Assembly (NCBI GenBank): GCA_003290165.1 | Contig: QNQO01010695.1 | Location: 1-64,000 of the forward strand | Length of the DNA: 64,000 nt | Source of the DNA: Berberis thunbergii | Taxonomy: Eukaryota; Streptophyta; Magnoliopsida; Ranunculales; Berberidaceae | Reading direction: 5' to 3' | Shown: piece by piece, positions 23,695-34,091 of the stretch | How the letters are laid out: the number at the start of each line of letters is the position of its first letter | Position numbering within the stretch: the first letter of the stretch is position 1 | The notes under the pieces: model-generated | The model's database searches: none | What the model saw: only the letters and a program-made list of their open reading frames with translations | Told to the model about the DNA's origin: nothing | Translations under genes and position numbers: made by a program

Positions 23695-25220
23695 GCTCTC
23701 CCTTGTGAAGCTTCCCTTGGTTGATTTCCATGGTCTTACACATCAACAGAAGTTAGCATTCTGGATCAATGCCTACAATTCCTGCATGATGAATGTATGA
23801 GGAATACCTTACATTGTTAGGAGTTATATCTGTCAATGCTATCTGAAATAGTTACTAAGTGAATGTTCCACCATTATGTCGGTGTTTCTCTTATTTAATT
23901 CTTTTGCAAATGAATGTCATTCTTCTCTATTTTTCTTTTAGACGTTCCTGGAGCACGAAATACCTGAAAATTATCAGATGGTCGTTTCTGTGATGTAGAA
24001 GGTCAGGTTTACTCAACAACTAATTTGCATGTTTTAAATATTTAACTTCCACTTTTAATGTTCATTTCAATTTTGTTTTATACCTCATTATTATATCTAT
24101 CTGTTCCTATGGTGGTATTGAGACCCTTAAAAATTAGGAGTTACCTGTCAGTCTTAATTGTTGAAAATGCCCTCTGCAATTCTTAGATAAAATTGAGTGC
24201 CATTTATTTGATGCCCAGTGCATTCAGCTGCATCTTTACCAAACATATCTGACAAAGTATCATTGTGTGGACTGAGAACTCTAGAGATTAATAACTTCTA
24301 AGACCATTTATCCCGATATTTATGTTCCATTGAAAACTCGGAACTAGTCTTTAAACATATGATGATATATAGTCTAACCTCCGTATGTCATTAAAGAACT
24401 TTATCTACCACAAGAAAGTAAACATTGGTTCTTAACATAGTTCAATTTGCACAGAGGACCATGAAAAGTAGATTTACATTTTTGGTCTGAACCATTGACC
24501 AATATGCAATGCATATTTATCCATTGAAATACCTCTTAACATAGTATTTTTTTTTATCATCTTTAACATATAATACCTGAGAATTTACTGTCCTATAGAC
24601 TTCAAATCACTCTTTACTAATTGACTTGCAACTATCTATTTCAGGCAATGATAAATGTTGGAGGGCAATCACTAAATGCAATGACAATTGAGCATTTCAT
24701 TTTGAGACTGCCTTAACTGTCAAAATATGTAAGTAATTTTCATCTCCAGCTGGTTCTACATATTCTCCTTCACTCTGGGTTCAATGGACATTCTCTAGAA
24801 CTGAAATTGTGAAACTGTCCACATAATGAAAATTATCTTATTTTTATTTACTATTTACTTTCTAGGTTATGCCAAGCATACGCAAAAGGTGTTAAAAATG
24901 ATGAGATGAAGGCAGATAGCGTTTTTGGAATGGAATGGTCTGAACCTTTGGTTATATTTGCGCTCTCGTGTGGAAGTCGGTCCTTTCCTCCTGTAAGTTT
25001 GGTCACATCTTACACAAAACATAACATTTTATTCAACATTCAAATCTACTATTAGAAAGCATTGATCTGTTGTTTGTCAACCATCCAGTAGCTCAACACC
25101 TGTGCCATGTTACACTATGTTCCTGACAAGCACAAATTTTTTTAAATGAAGGTGAGAGTGTATAAAACATCTAATGTCGAAAATGAATTGGAACCAAGAA
25201 AGAAATACTACTCAACTTTG
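23695..25220 (+). pseudogene. DUF547 protein gene fragment (pseudogene)
   Basis: Five exons with plausible splice sites encode part of a plant DUF547 domain: 23695-23794 ([18 protein letters not shown]), 23942-24001 (TFLEHEIPENYQMVVSVM), 24645-24728 (AMINVGGQSLNAMTIEHFIL), 24866-24992 (MEWSEPLVIFALSCGSRS) and from 25152 (VRVYKTSNVENELEPRKK). Two stop codons lie in the otherwise conserved frame: TAG at 23996-23998, where relatives have Gln, and TAA at 24714-24716. The N-terminal leucine-zipper half and the C-terminal end typical of these proteins are missing. DUF547 proteins occur with the MIP1 leucine-zipper domain in plants; their biochemical role is poorly known. The retained introns mean the fragment was copied or cut as DNA, not as cDNA. 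Confidence 0.8.
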
Positions 25221-25469
25221 CCAAGGATATGGAGTCATTTCTGGATTGACTCTGCCTATAGTTACCCTCTGACTTACGAAATGAAGCAATTTGTTGTCTA
25301 GAGAGAGGGAGAACACGGAGAACATAGCATCTTTCTCAGTGATTTTTATATCCCTCACACTCTTTGCATTGACTGTCGATTGAGTTTTTATTATCATGGT
25401 TGATGTCTCAATGACATTCATGTAATTGATGAATTGATAATTTACAGTTATTTGCTATGTGTATTACAG

Positions 25470-25753
25470 GCTTTACTGAAGGGATACATAGGGATGGCTC
25501 TACCCATGACCCAAGGAAACGTTAGAAATGTTGGTTCTACATCCAACTCTACTACAACTATACATTCCAAAAGAACCGAAGTTAGTTGTGAATCACTAAA
25601 CTTGGAGTGTGAAGTAATAGCCAAGGGGCGAGTGGCCTTGGATAAGCATCATGTACTTTTTCATGGACACGAAGTTGATGAGCTGAAAGAGAAAGTGATG
25701 CTGGATGAGATGGTAAATTACAATGTTGCTTTATACTTGGGAAACAAGGTGGT
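25470..25753 (+). pseudogene. Transposase-like exon (En/Spm-type C-terminal domain?)
   Basis: After an acceptor ATTACAG at 25460-25469 an open stretch of about 95 codons contains ECEVIAKGRVALDKHHVLFH followed by GHEVDELKEKVMLDEM. The pattern, V-A-K-G-R, then an H-V-x-H-G-H stretch, then a K-V-x-x-D-E segment, resembles the C-terminal domain of plant En/Spm-type transposon proteins. The exon is cut by retrotransposon B; the host sequence continues at 34092-34136 (QPVFKTLARVALWCDY) to a GTTAGTAA donor. Frame is kept across the cut when the GTGGT duplication is counted once. The assignment is from memory of the pattern and is tentative. Confidence 0.4.
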
Positions 25754-27184
25754 TGATAATCACATAATTATAACATTTTTTACCTCTTATTATATTTTTG
25801 TTAATCCTTGTTTTATTTTATTTTATATTAATTATTAAATTTTCGTGTTTTTGTAGAATTCGTATCAATAACGAAGAAATCAAAGAAAAATGCAATGAAT
25901 AAATCACAGACGGTGACTTCAGAGGAAGTGGAGGTGAGAATAGCCTAAGCCCATAACCTAAACTCAAAACCAAATCTGTAAACCCAAATCCAATGCAAAA
26001 CCCAATCAAACCCAAACATATTCTCTTAATTATCCAAGATTCTAGTTTGATTTAAGTCTTAAATCACTCATTGAACCCTCCTCCCCTTTACTTGTCCAAG
26101 TTCATTTTCTCAAACCCAATCAAACCCAAAGCATATTCTCTTAATTATCTAAGATTCTAGTTTGATTTAAGCCTTAAATCGCTCATTGAACCCTCTCCTT
26201 AACTTGTCAAAGTTCATTTTCTTAATTCTCTATAAATAAAATAGAAATGAATAAGAAAGGGGAAGAATATAAGGGAAAGAAAAAATACAGAATACCAAAA
26301 CCTCTTCTTCACAATTTGTGATTCTCAACACCATCCCAACAAAGCAAAATCACCACCCACAGCCTATCCATCTCTGTTTTCTCTCCTTCACTCAACCGAA
26401 ACAGGGGCGTGACAACCCTGTTTCACTTCATCTTCAACCACCGTCACCGGCTGCATCACGCACCACCACAAAGACTTAAATCAAGTTGACGCTACTGGCA
26501 CCCAGTGGACCATGTTGAGAGCACCTTGGCTGAGAAAGATCAGAACTATTTGCACCCACTGGGATCTGTTGAGCCACACTGGACCTGTTTCTGTTTGCAC
26601 CCTACTGAATACTCTGTAACACCACAGTGAATTAAGTCTCAAACTCTAGAATTAATTTCATTTTACTTTATTATTCCATGATTAATATTAATTGATTCGC
26701 GATTTATAATACTTTACTTTCACCTAATATGTCATGCATCTTAGGATGTTAGAAAAATATTATGTTATAAATCAAGCATGTTTTAATTGAATAATTAAAC
26801 TTGTGATTAATTGTGCCCTAAAAAGACAATTAATGCTAAGAGTTTATACATTGCTAGAGTCATTTATTTGAAATTGGAATAATAAGAAAAACTGAATATA
26901 ATTTTAGGAGCTTGAAAAATATTTTGCAAATTGTGGTTTCCCTCCAACTCTTTTCTTTTATTAATTGTTATTTTTATTACTTTTGTTTAACTCGGATTTT
27001 GAAACACTGTAACCCCTATTTTCTCCAAATTAGTTTAGGTAAATTATTAAATTCAATTTAATCCACCTTAGCTTGTGGGATCAACCCGTACTTGTCGTTG
27101 TTTACCAGTTAGACACTGGGCACTTGCGGTTATTACAAGTGGGTCAAATTAGCCTGTTTATATAGGCCGGTTAAACCCGCAACA
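25754..27184 (+). repeat. 5' LTR of element B
   Basis: 1431 bp from TGATAATCACAT to CCGCAACA. It contains a direct duplication of about 100 bp: 26021-26110 and 26125-26215 both carry CATATTCTCTTAATTATC, GATTCTAGTTTGATTTAAG and CTCATTGAACCCTC. A hairpin with arms GAAACAGGG / CCCTGTTTC lies near 26398-26426. TATAAATAAAATAG at 26230-26243 may be the TATA region. The end block (GTACTTGTCGTTG, CAGTTAGACAC) is conserved in all LTRs of this group in the window. Confidence 0.9.
26021..26220 (+). repeat. Tandem duplication within the element B LTR
   Basis: Two copies of roughly 100 bp, separated only by small changes. The same two-copy arrangement is present in the inverted LTR at about 33020-33210, so the duplication predates the split between these LTR copies. 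Confidence 0.8.
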
Positions 27185-27190
27185 AGTTTT

Positions 27191-27208
27191 TGGTGTCGTT
27201 GCCGAGGA
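27191..27208 (+). other. Primer binding site (tRNA-Asp type) of element B
   Basis: TGGTGTCGTTGCCGAGGA, six bases inside the LTR, closely matches the complement of the tRNA-Asp 3' end. Confidence 0.85.
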
Positions 27209-28597
27209 AGGTAGCGGTACTAATTTAAAAAAAAATTAGAAACAAAAATATTTTTATTTTGTTAAGTTCTTTTTACACTCATTTCGTGTTATTTGTTTGA
27301 TTTTGCAGAATACACACTTCACGAGGAAATTGGACGATCCTGCAAACATCAAGCAAATTTTAATTTTAATTTTTTCTATATTTTGTGAGGAGAGTTTTAA
27401 TTTTATTTTCACCTCGTTTTACGAGTGTGTGGTGTAATAATTTTTGTAAACTCTATTGTTTTCCATTTTTAATCACCTAAAAAATACCCAAAATTTTCCA
27501 AGTCAAAATAAATTATAGGGAAACAATTTTAATTGTTACCCAATAATTTTTTTTTTATGATTTAGAAATCTTACTTCTAAGACCAGGACCAGTAATTTGA
27601 TTGCATATGCTTGTGTGCTGATTGAAACGGATAAAAAGAAGTACATTTTTTTTGTGTTAACTTTTTGTGCAGAACAAAATACGCACATTGTAAGTACTTC
27701 TATCACACACAATGTATTAGCGACCCGGGTGCTTTGTGTAATTGTTTGAAATTGTGTGATTGGTTGTTTAAGAAGACCCAGCTTCTAAATAGAAACTGGT
27801 GGGACTTGATATCCCCATCTCATCACTCCAACTATGTGCAACCAATAGCCAAACATAATTAAAATCAGTTAGCAAGTTAGATAGAGCCATCTTTTAGGTA
27901 CGGTGTTCATAGGACAACCAAGACCAAGGTGAATCCAATATTTTTTGTGTTGACCAAAGCTAAAAGTGACGATGGGTTTAATCATTTAATGAACTCCGAG
28001 AGGCCACTGCCACAAGGGTAATTTACCCGGTACGCCGAGTCATAAGTAAGCTACGATCCACAAGAAGAATTGGTGTAACTAACAGTTTTGGGTTAGGAAC
28101 GCAAGCCCCAAGTGTACATTTAACATCACATCGTTCTCACATCTATTGGCTTACATAGCGGTAGCACAAGAAAGTACTTAATTGAACCATTGTGACCTCC
28201 TTCTCTTGTGCGATAATCCGATTTCTTTGAAACAAAACTCCAGCCTACTGATTTTGAACTTTGTGGTGTAAAGTATACACTCTTAGGATCATATTGTAGC
28301 ACCCATTGCTCTGATATAAAGATTACATAAGAAATAATCTGCCCCCCAAAGATAAAAAGATAATTAATCTCAAAAACACTGATTGCTTAGGGAGGCATTT
28401 TTTTCTTGTGCATCAATTGGTTGCTGGTTATGTTTGAGTCTGTGCATGATTTTTTTTAAGGTTAGTAAACATTTCAAACCTCACTTGGTGTAGACATTTT
28501 TATGCATCTTTAGGAACGGGATTCGAGAGGTAGACTAATTCGAGAGGATCCTGTAGAGTTATCTGAAGTCCCCATTGACCTTCTAGAATCTTTCTCC
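27209..28597 (+). other. Long leader of element B
   Basis: Non-coding, but strongly similar to 61025-62290 of element C over more than 1 kb. The shared blocks include GGACGATCCTGCAAA, TCGTTTTACGAGTGTGTGG, CCGAGAGGCCACTGCCACAA and CACATCGTTCTCACATCTATT. An open but ATG-less frame related to the gag start begins near 28510 (GRLIREDPVELSEVPIDLLE). The conservation suggests a packaging or translation role for the leader, which is inference. Confidence 0.7.
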
Positions 28598-29870
28598 TTG
28601 TCGAGTGAGACCACTGAAATGGCTAGGGAGAGAGCATTTAAGGATTATTTCTCTCCACGTTCCAATAATAACCCATCTTGCATTGTCTTACATGAGACTA
28701 CTGCAAGTAGCTTTGAGCAAAAACCATCAATTATCCACCTTTTTCCTTCCTTTTATGGCCTAGAAAAAGAGGATCCCTATCTTCATGTCAAAGAGTTTCT
28801 TGACATTTGTGCCACTTTGAAATATCCCAATTTTTCTGATGATTCAGTTCGTCTTAGGTTGTTTCCTTTTCTTTAAAAGATAGGGCGGAGTAATGGTTAA
28901 ACTCCTTAGAAACTGGAACCATCGACACTTGGGATGCCCTATCAGGAAAAATTTTGACAAAATATTTTCCTATTCATAAAACAAATGTCATCCGAAGAGA
29001 TATATCCAATTTTCAACAGAAAGAGGGTGAGCATTTCTATGAATGTTGGGAAAGATTCAATGAACTTATTGCTAGGTGTCCCCATCACGGCTTTGAAAAG
29101 TGGCACTTGGTTCAATACTTTCAAGACGCGTTAACCCTTCAAAACCGTCGAATGATTGACGCCACTAGTGGTGGGTCACTTATGAAGATGAGTGCTAATG
29201 AGATTTGGAAATTCTTTGAAGCTATTTCTGAAAATTCTCAATAATGGGATTATTCAAGAAAAGACTCGGATAGGCGAAAGGGTGGTTTGTATGAAGTAAG
29301 GGATACATCATCTACTCCTTATCTTCCTCATTCTTCAAGGTTGGAAGCAGTTGTAATGACAATGACACAGAAAATTGATGCATATCTGGAAAAGTCTCAG
29401 CTATCAGTCCAAACCAATGTTTCATTCGAGGTTTGTGCTGCATGTTCAAGTTCTAGTCATTCCACATAAGACTGTCACTTGAAAAATGAGTACCCTGCTT
29501 ATTTTGCTGAGCAAGTCAATGCATTTAGTACTTTTGGGAAATCTGGTTAAAATCCACACTCAAATTTGTACAATCCAGGTTTAGCCAAACACCCTAATCT
29601 CTCATGGGCCCATGGTCAACATCAAGGAGGCCCAATTGTTATCCCTCAAGCTCCTCGAGCTCCAATTCCTGCTAATAGGCTTCAATTCAATCAAGATGTA
29701 CCTCCTTCTAACACTCAATCTGAAGCCATCCAAAAGCTTGAGATAAATGTGAGTCAAATAGAAAATCCTTTCCTGAAAGAGAAGCAGGAAGATTCCCTGG
29801 TCAACCCATTCAAAATCCTAAGGGCCAATTCGAAATAGGAAGTACATCTCAGCCACACAATGAAGATGTC
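28598..29870 (+). pseudogene. gag pseudogene of element B
   Basis: Athila-type gag in four open pieces broken by single stops (about 28874, 28898, 29242, 29467, 29549). Motifs: FPSFYGLEKEDPYLHVKEFL (capsid-like), a GEHFYECWERFNELIARCP block at 29030-29085, and CAACSSSSHST near 29440-29467, which stands where these gags have a cysteine motif. YNPGLAKHPNLSWAHGQ follows at about 29566-29620. The frame then shifts at about 29838 into a TLRSGKQVDN block (29882). The stops are few, so decay is moderate. Confidence 0.8.
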
Positions 29871-30123
29871 AAATCTATCATCACCCTTAGGAGTGGAAAA
29901 CAAGTTGACAACCAAATTAGAATGCCTAATTTGATTGATCCTGAATCCCAATCCACACCAAAGCAAGTCACACCTCCATCTGAGAAAGAGGCTGATAAAG
30001 CCTCATCTTCTCAAGAGAGTCATCATCTTGACTCTGATCCCACCAAGGCATCCTATATGCCTAGAGCACCATTTCCATCGCGGTTAGTTCCAACGAAGAA
30101 AAGGAACAAATGCCAACGATATA

Positions 30124-32036
30124 ATGGAAATTTTTAATCAAGTTCAAATCAATATTCCATTACTCGAGGCCATTAAGCAAGTTCCCTCTTATGCCAAGTT
30201 TTTGAAGGATTTATGTACACAAAAGCGAAAACTGAATGTGCACAAAAGAGCCTTCCTAACTGAGCAAGTCAGCTCCATCCTTCAACATAAAACCCCACCT
30301 AAGTACAGAGATCCTGGTTGCCCAACTATTTCATGTGTGATTTGTGATCATATGATTGGGAAGGCATTGTTAGATTTAGGGGCAAGTGTTAATTTATTTC
30401 CATATTCAGTATATGTGAAATTAGGTCTTGGTGAGTTGAAACCAACTCAAGTGACGCTGCAATTGGCAGATAGGTCTATCCAAGTCCCCCGCGGTGTGAT
30501 AGAGGATGTGATCATTAAGGTTGACAAATTTTATTTCCCTGTGGACTTCATAGTCCTTGACACACAACCTGTTCACAATCCCTCTAGTCACATTTTAGTT
30601 ATTTTAGGTCGTCCATTTTTTGCCACATCCAATGCTATCATTAACTACCGAAATGGAATCATGAAATTATCATTTGGTAACATGACCGTCGAACTCAACG
30701 TTTTCAATGTAAGTCAACAACCTCCTGAGTCTGAGGATTCCTTTGAGGTTAACATGATTGAGAGTTTGGCGGAACATTCATTTCCTCAGTTTAATGATCA
30801 TTTAGATGCTTGTTTGACTCATTATAATTTAGACTTTGATATTAATGATTCCATCAAGGAAGTCAATGCTTTACTTGACTCTACCCCTATAATGGAAACT
30901 AGTTATAAATGGAAGCCTAGGGTTGATCCTCTTCCACTCAGTAAGTCAAAACAAGTCCCTTCTGTTGAAAAACCACCCAAGGTCGACCTAAAAGTATTAC
31001 CTGACAACCTCAAGTATGCATTTTTAGGTGTTGACAATACCTTAACTGTTATTATTTCATCTGCATTGACTAAAGAACAGGAAGGAAAATTGTTAGATGT
31101 TTTAAAAGAACATAAAACAACTCTTGGGTGGACTATCGCGGATATTAAAGGAATAAGTCCAATCGTTTGCATGCATCGCATTCATATCGAAGATAATGCC
31201 AAAGTATCACGTGAAATGCAACGTAGACTTAATCCTAATCTAAAGGAAGTTGTCCGAGCCGAAGTGCTCAAATTGTTGGACGTGGGTATAATCTACCCAA
31301 TTTCGGATAGTCCTTGGGTCAGTCATGTTCAAGTTGTCCCAAAGAAGTCAGGGGTAACGGTAATCAAGAATGACAAGAATGAATTAGTACCAACCCGCAT
31401 TACCACGGGGTGGCGAGTATGTATTGATTACCATAAGTTGAACTTGGTCACAAGGAAGGATCACTTTCCTTTTCCTTTCATTGACCAGATGCTTGAAAGG
31501 TTAGCCAGACATGATTACTATTGTTTTCTTGATGGGTATTCCGGTTATAACCAAATCCCCATTGCACCCGAGGATCAAGAGAAAACCACATTCACTTGTC
31601 CCTTTGGTACTTTCGCATATCGGATAATGCCCTTTGGATTGTGTAACGCACCCGCTACTTTTCAGCGGTGCATGCTTAGTGTTTTTTCCGATATGGTTGA
31701 GAGGTTCCTCGAGGTGTTTATGGATGATTTCTCAGTATTTGGTGATTCATTTGATGAATGTCTACATCATTTAACTTTAGTGTTAAATAGATGTGTGGAG
31801 AAAAATCTTGTCTTAAATTGGGAGAAATGTCATTTTATGGTACGACAGGGCATTGTTCTTGGACATGTAATTTCACACACGGAATTGAAGTCGAAAAAGG
31901 CAAAATTGATTTAATTTCGAGTCTTCCACCTCCAAAGACGGTTAAGGAAATTATATCTTTTCTAGGCCATGCTGGATTTTATCGGAGACTCATCAAGGAC
32001 TTTAGCAAAATCGCTCGTCCTTTATGCAAATATTTT
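30124..32036 (+). pseudogene. Protease-reverse transcriptase of element B
   Basis: A single open frame of 596 codons (30124-31914). VPSYAKFLKDLCTQKRKL opens it. The protease has DLGASVNLFPYSVY at 30370-30410 (these elements usually have DLGAS) and VILGRPF at about 30600. A linker with SYKWKPRVDPLPLS follows. RT begins near 31200: QRRLNPNLKEVVRAEVLKLL, WRVCIDYHKLN, FLDGYSGYNQIPIAPEDQEK, MPFGLCNAPATFQRCM, and the catalytic FMDDFSVF at about 31720-31745. A one-base shift at about 31850-31914 leads to GHAGFYRRLIKDFSKIARPL, where RNase H should continue, but the sequence breaks into the inverted block at about 32036. The RT itself looks intact; without RNase H and integrase it cannot support retrotransposition. 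Confidence 0.9.
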
Positions 32037-32055
32037 TTACATCTTTATAATGCTT

Positions 32056-32073
32056 TCCCCGGCAACGACACCA
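32056..32073 (-). other. Primer binding site of the inverted LTR block
   Basis: On the minus strand TGGTGTCGTTGCCGGGGA lies six bases from the end of the inverted LTR. It is a better match to tRNA-Asp than the site of the outer LTR at 27191. Confidence 0.85.
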
Positions 32074-32079
32074 AAAACT

Positions 32080-33486
32080 TGATGGAGATTTTATTAACCT
32101 AAATTAATAAGCTAATAAACCTACTTGTAATAACCGCAAGTGCACGGTGTCTAACTGGTAAACAACGGCAAGTACGGGTCGATCCCACGAGGAAGGTGAA
32201 TTAAATTGAATTTAATAATTTATCTAAACTAATTTGGAGAAAATGGGGGTTACAGTGTTTAAAAATTCAAGTTAAACAAAAGTAATAAAAATAACAATAA
32301 ATAAAAGAAAAGAATTGGAGGGAAACCACAATTTGAAAAATATTTTCAAGCTCCTAAAATTATATTCAAAATTTCTTATTATTCCAAATAAATGACTCTA
32401 GCAATGTATAAACTCCTAGCATTAATTGTCTTTTTAGGGTACAATTATCACAAGTGTAATTATTCAATTAAAACATCATTGATTTATAACATAACATTTT
32501 TCTAACAACCTAAGATGCATGACATATTAGGTGAAAGTAAAATATTATAAATCGCGAATCAATTAATATTAATCATGGAATAATAAAGTAAAATGAAATT
32601 AATTCTAGAGTTTGAGACTTAATTCACTGTGGTGTTACAGAGCATTCAGCAGGGTGCAAACAGGAACAGGTCCAGTGTGGCTCAGCAAATCCCAGTGGGT
32701 GCAAATAGTTCTGATCTTTCTCAGCCAAGTTGCTCTCAGCAAGGTCCACTGGGTGTCAGTAGCGTCAACTTGATTTAAGTCTCTGTGGTGGTGCGTGGTG
32801 CAGCCGGTGACGGTGGTTGAAGATGAAGTGAAACAGGATTGTCACGCCTCTGTTTCGGTGGAGTAAAGGAGAAAAAACAGAGATGGATAGGCTGTGGGTG
32901 GTGATTTTGCTTGGTTGGGATGATGAGAATCACAAATTGTGAAGAAGAGGTTTTGGTATTCTGTATTTTTTTCTTTCCCTTCTCTTCTTCCCTTTTCTTA
33001 TTCATTTCTATTGTATTTAAGAAAATGAACTTGGACAAGTTAAGGGGAGGGTTCAATGAGTGATTTAAGGCTTAAATCAAACTAGAATCGTGGATAATTA
33101 AGAGAATATGCTTTGGATTTGATTGGGTTTGAGAAAATGAATTTGGACAAGTTAAGGGGAGGGTTCAATGAGTGATTTAAGGCTTAAATCAAACTAGAAT
33201 ATTGGATAATTAAAAGAATATGTTTGGGGTTTGATTGGGTTTGGGTTTACAGATTTGGTTTTGGGTTTGATTTTGAGTTTAGGTTATGGGCTTAGGCTAT
33301 TCTCACCTCCACTTCTGCTGAAGTCACCGTCTGTGATTTATTCATTGCATTTTTCTTTGATTTCTTCGTTATTGTTCCAAATTCTACAAAAACACAAAAA
33401 ATTAATAATTAATTTAAAATAAAATAAAACATGGATTAACAAAAGTATAATAAGAGGTAAAAAATGTTATAATTATGTGATTATCA
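32080..33486 (-). repeat. Inverted LTR inside element B
   Basis: 1407 bp, reverse complement of an LTR closely related to 25754-27184. It starts (33486) TGATAATCACAT and ends (32080) TCTCCATCA. The 100-bp duplication and the GAAACAGG hairpin region are both present. It is followed on its 3' side by a primer site and preceded on its 5' side by sequence of 3'-internal type (33487-33718). It is therefore an LTR with internal sequence on both sides, not a plain solo LTR. Confidence 0.88.
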
Positions 33487-33718
33487 AATACACCTCAACC
33501 TATATTTTGCTAGTCCTCAAGCAAAACAAAGAAGAAAACCGAAAAGAAAATCCTAACTCACTTTCACAAGCATCATCGATTGCATTTACTTTTGAAAACG
33601 TGCAACAATGCTTTGAACCCCTAAATTACCTCTAGGGAACGAGTTATAGTCTCGTGAGGGTTTCCAGAAAATGTTACCCACAAACATTATTGACTCAACA
33701 AAACTTGGTCAAACAGTT
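33487..33718 (-). other. PPT-side internal sequence attached to the inverted LTR
   Basis: On the minus strand it reads GCTTGAGGACTAGCAAAAT, then AGGTTGAGGTGTATT, directly before the LTR start. This is the usual run-up to the 3' LTR in Athila-type elements. No coding sequence is recognised. Confidence 0.65.
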
Positions 33719-34086
33719 AATTATATTTTATTTTAAATTAATTATTAAATTTTTTACATTGCTCGAGTAATTTATTTGGAATAATAAGAAAATTTGAATA
33801 TAATTTTAGGAGTTTGAAAAATATATTGCAAATTGTGGTTTCCCTCCAACTCTTTTCTTTTATTTATTGCTATTTTTATTACTTTTGTTTAACTCGGATT
33901 TTTTAAACACTGTAACCCCCATTTTCTCCAAATTAGTTTAGGTAAATTATTAAATTCAATTTAATCCACCTTTCTCGTGGGATCGACCCGTACTTGTCGT
34001 TGTCTACCAGTTAGACACCGTGCACTTGTGATTATTACAAGTGGGTCAAATTAGTCTGTTTATTTAGGCCGGTTAAACCCGCAACA
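33719..34086 (+). repeat. Shortened 3' LTR of element B
   Basis: Matches the last 360 bases of the 5' LTR, from about 26850 on, plus a short AT-rich piece of its beginning (ATTTTATTTTAAATTAATTA). About 1 kb of the LTR is missing between them. It ends CCCGCAACA followed by the GTGGT duplication. Confidence 0.85.
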
Positions 34087-34091
34087 GTGGT

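Larger units (their letters stand above)
25754..34086 (+). mobile_element. Athila-type Ty3 retrotransposon B with an inverted LTR inside
   Basis: A single insertion bounded by GTGGT (25749-25753 and 34087-34091). Its order is LTR (25754-27184), tRNA-Asp primer site, 1.3 kb leader, gag, protease, reverse transcriptase and the start of RNase H (to about 32036). A block in opposite orientation follows (primer site, LTR, PPT-side sequence, 32037-33718), and then a shortened plus-strand LTR (33719-34086). Most of RNase H, integrase and the 3' region are missing. RT and protease show the Athila signature. The outer LTR copies end identically in CCCGCAACA, while the inverted LTR ends CTCCATCA, as in element C, so it comes from a related but different subfamily. 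Confidence 0.9.

Noticed and set aside
25754..34086. Functional autonomous Ty3 element on the strength of the long open protease-RT frame
   Set aside because: Most of RNase H and all of integrase are absent, gag has several stops, and an inverted LTR block replaces the 3' half.
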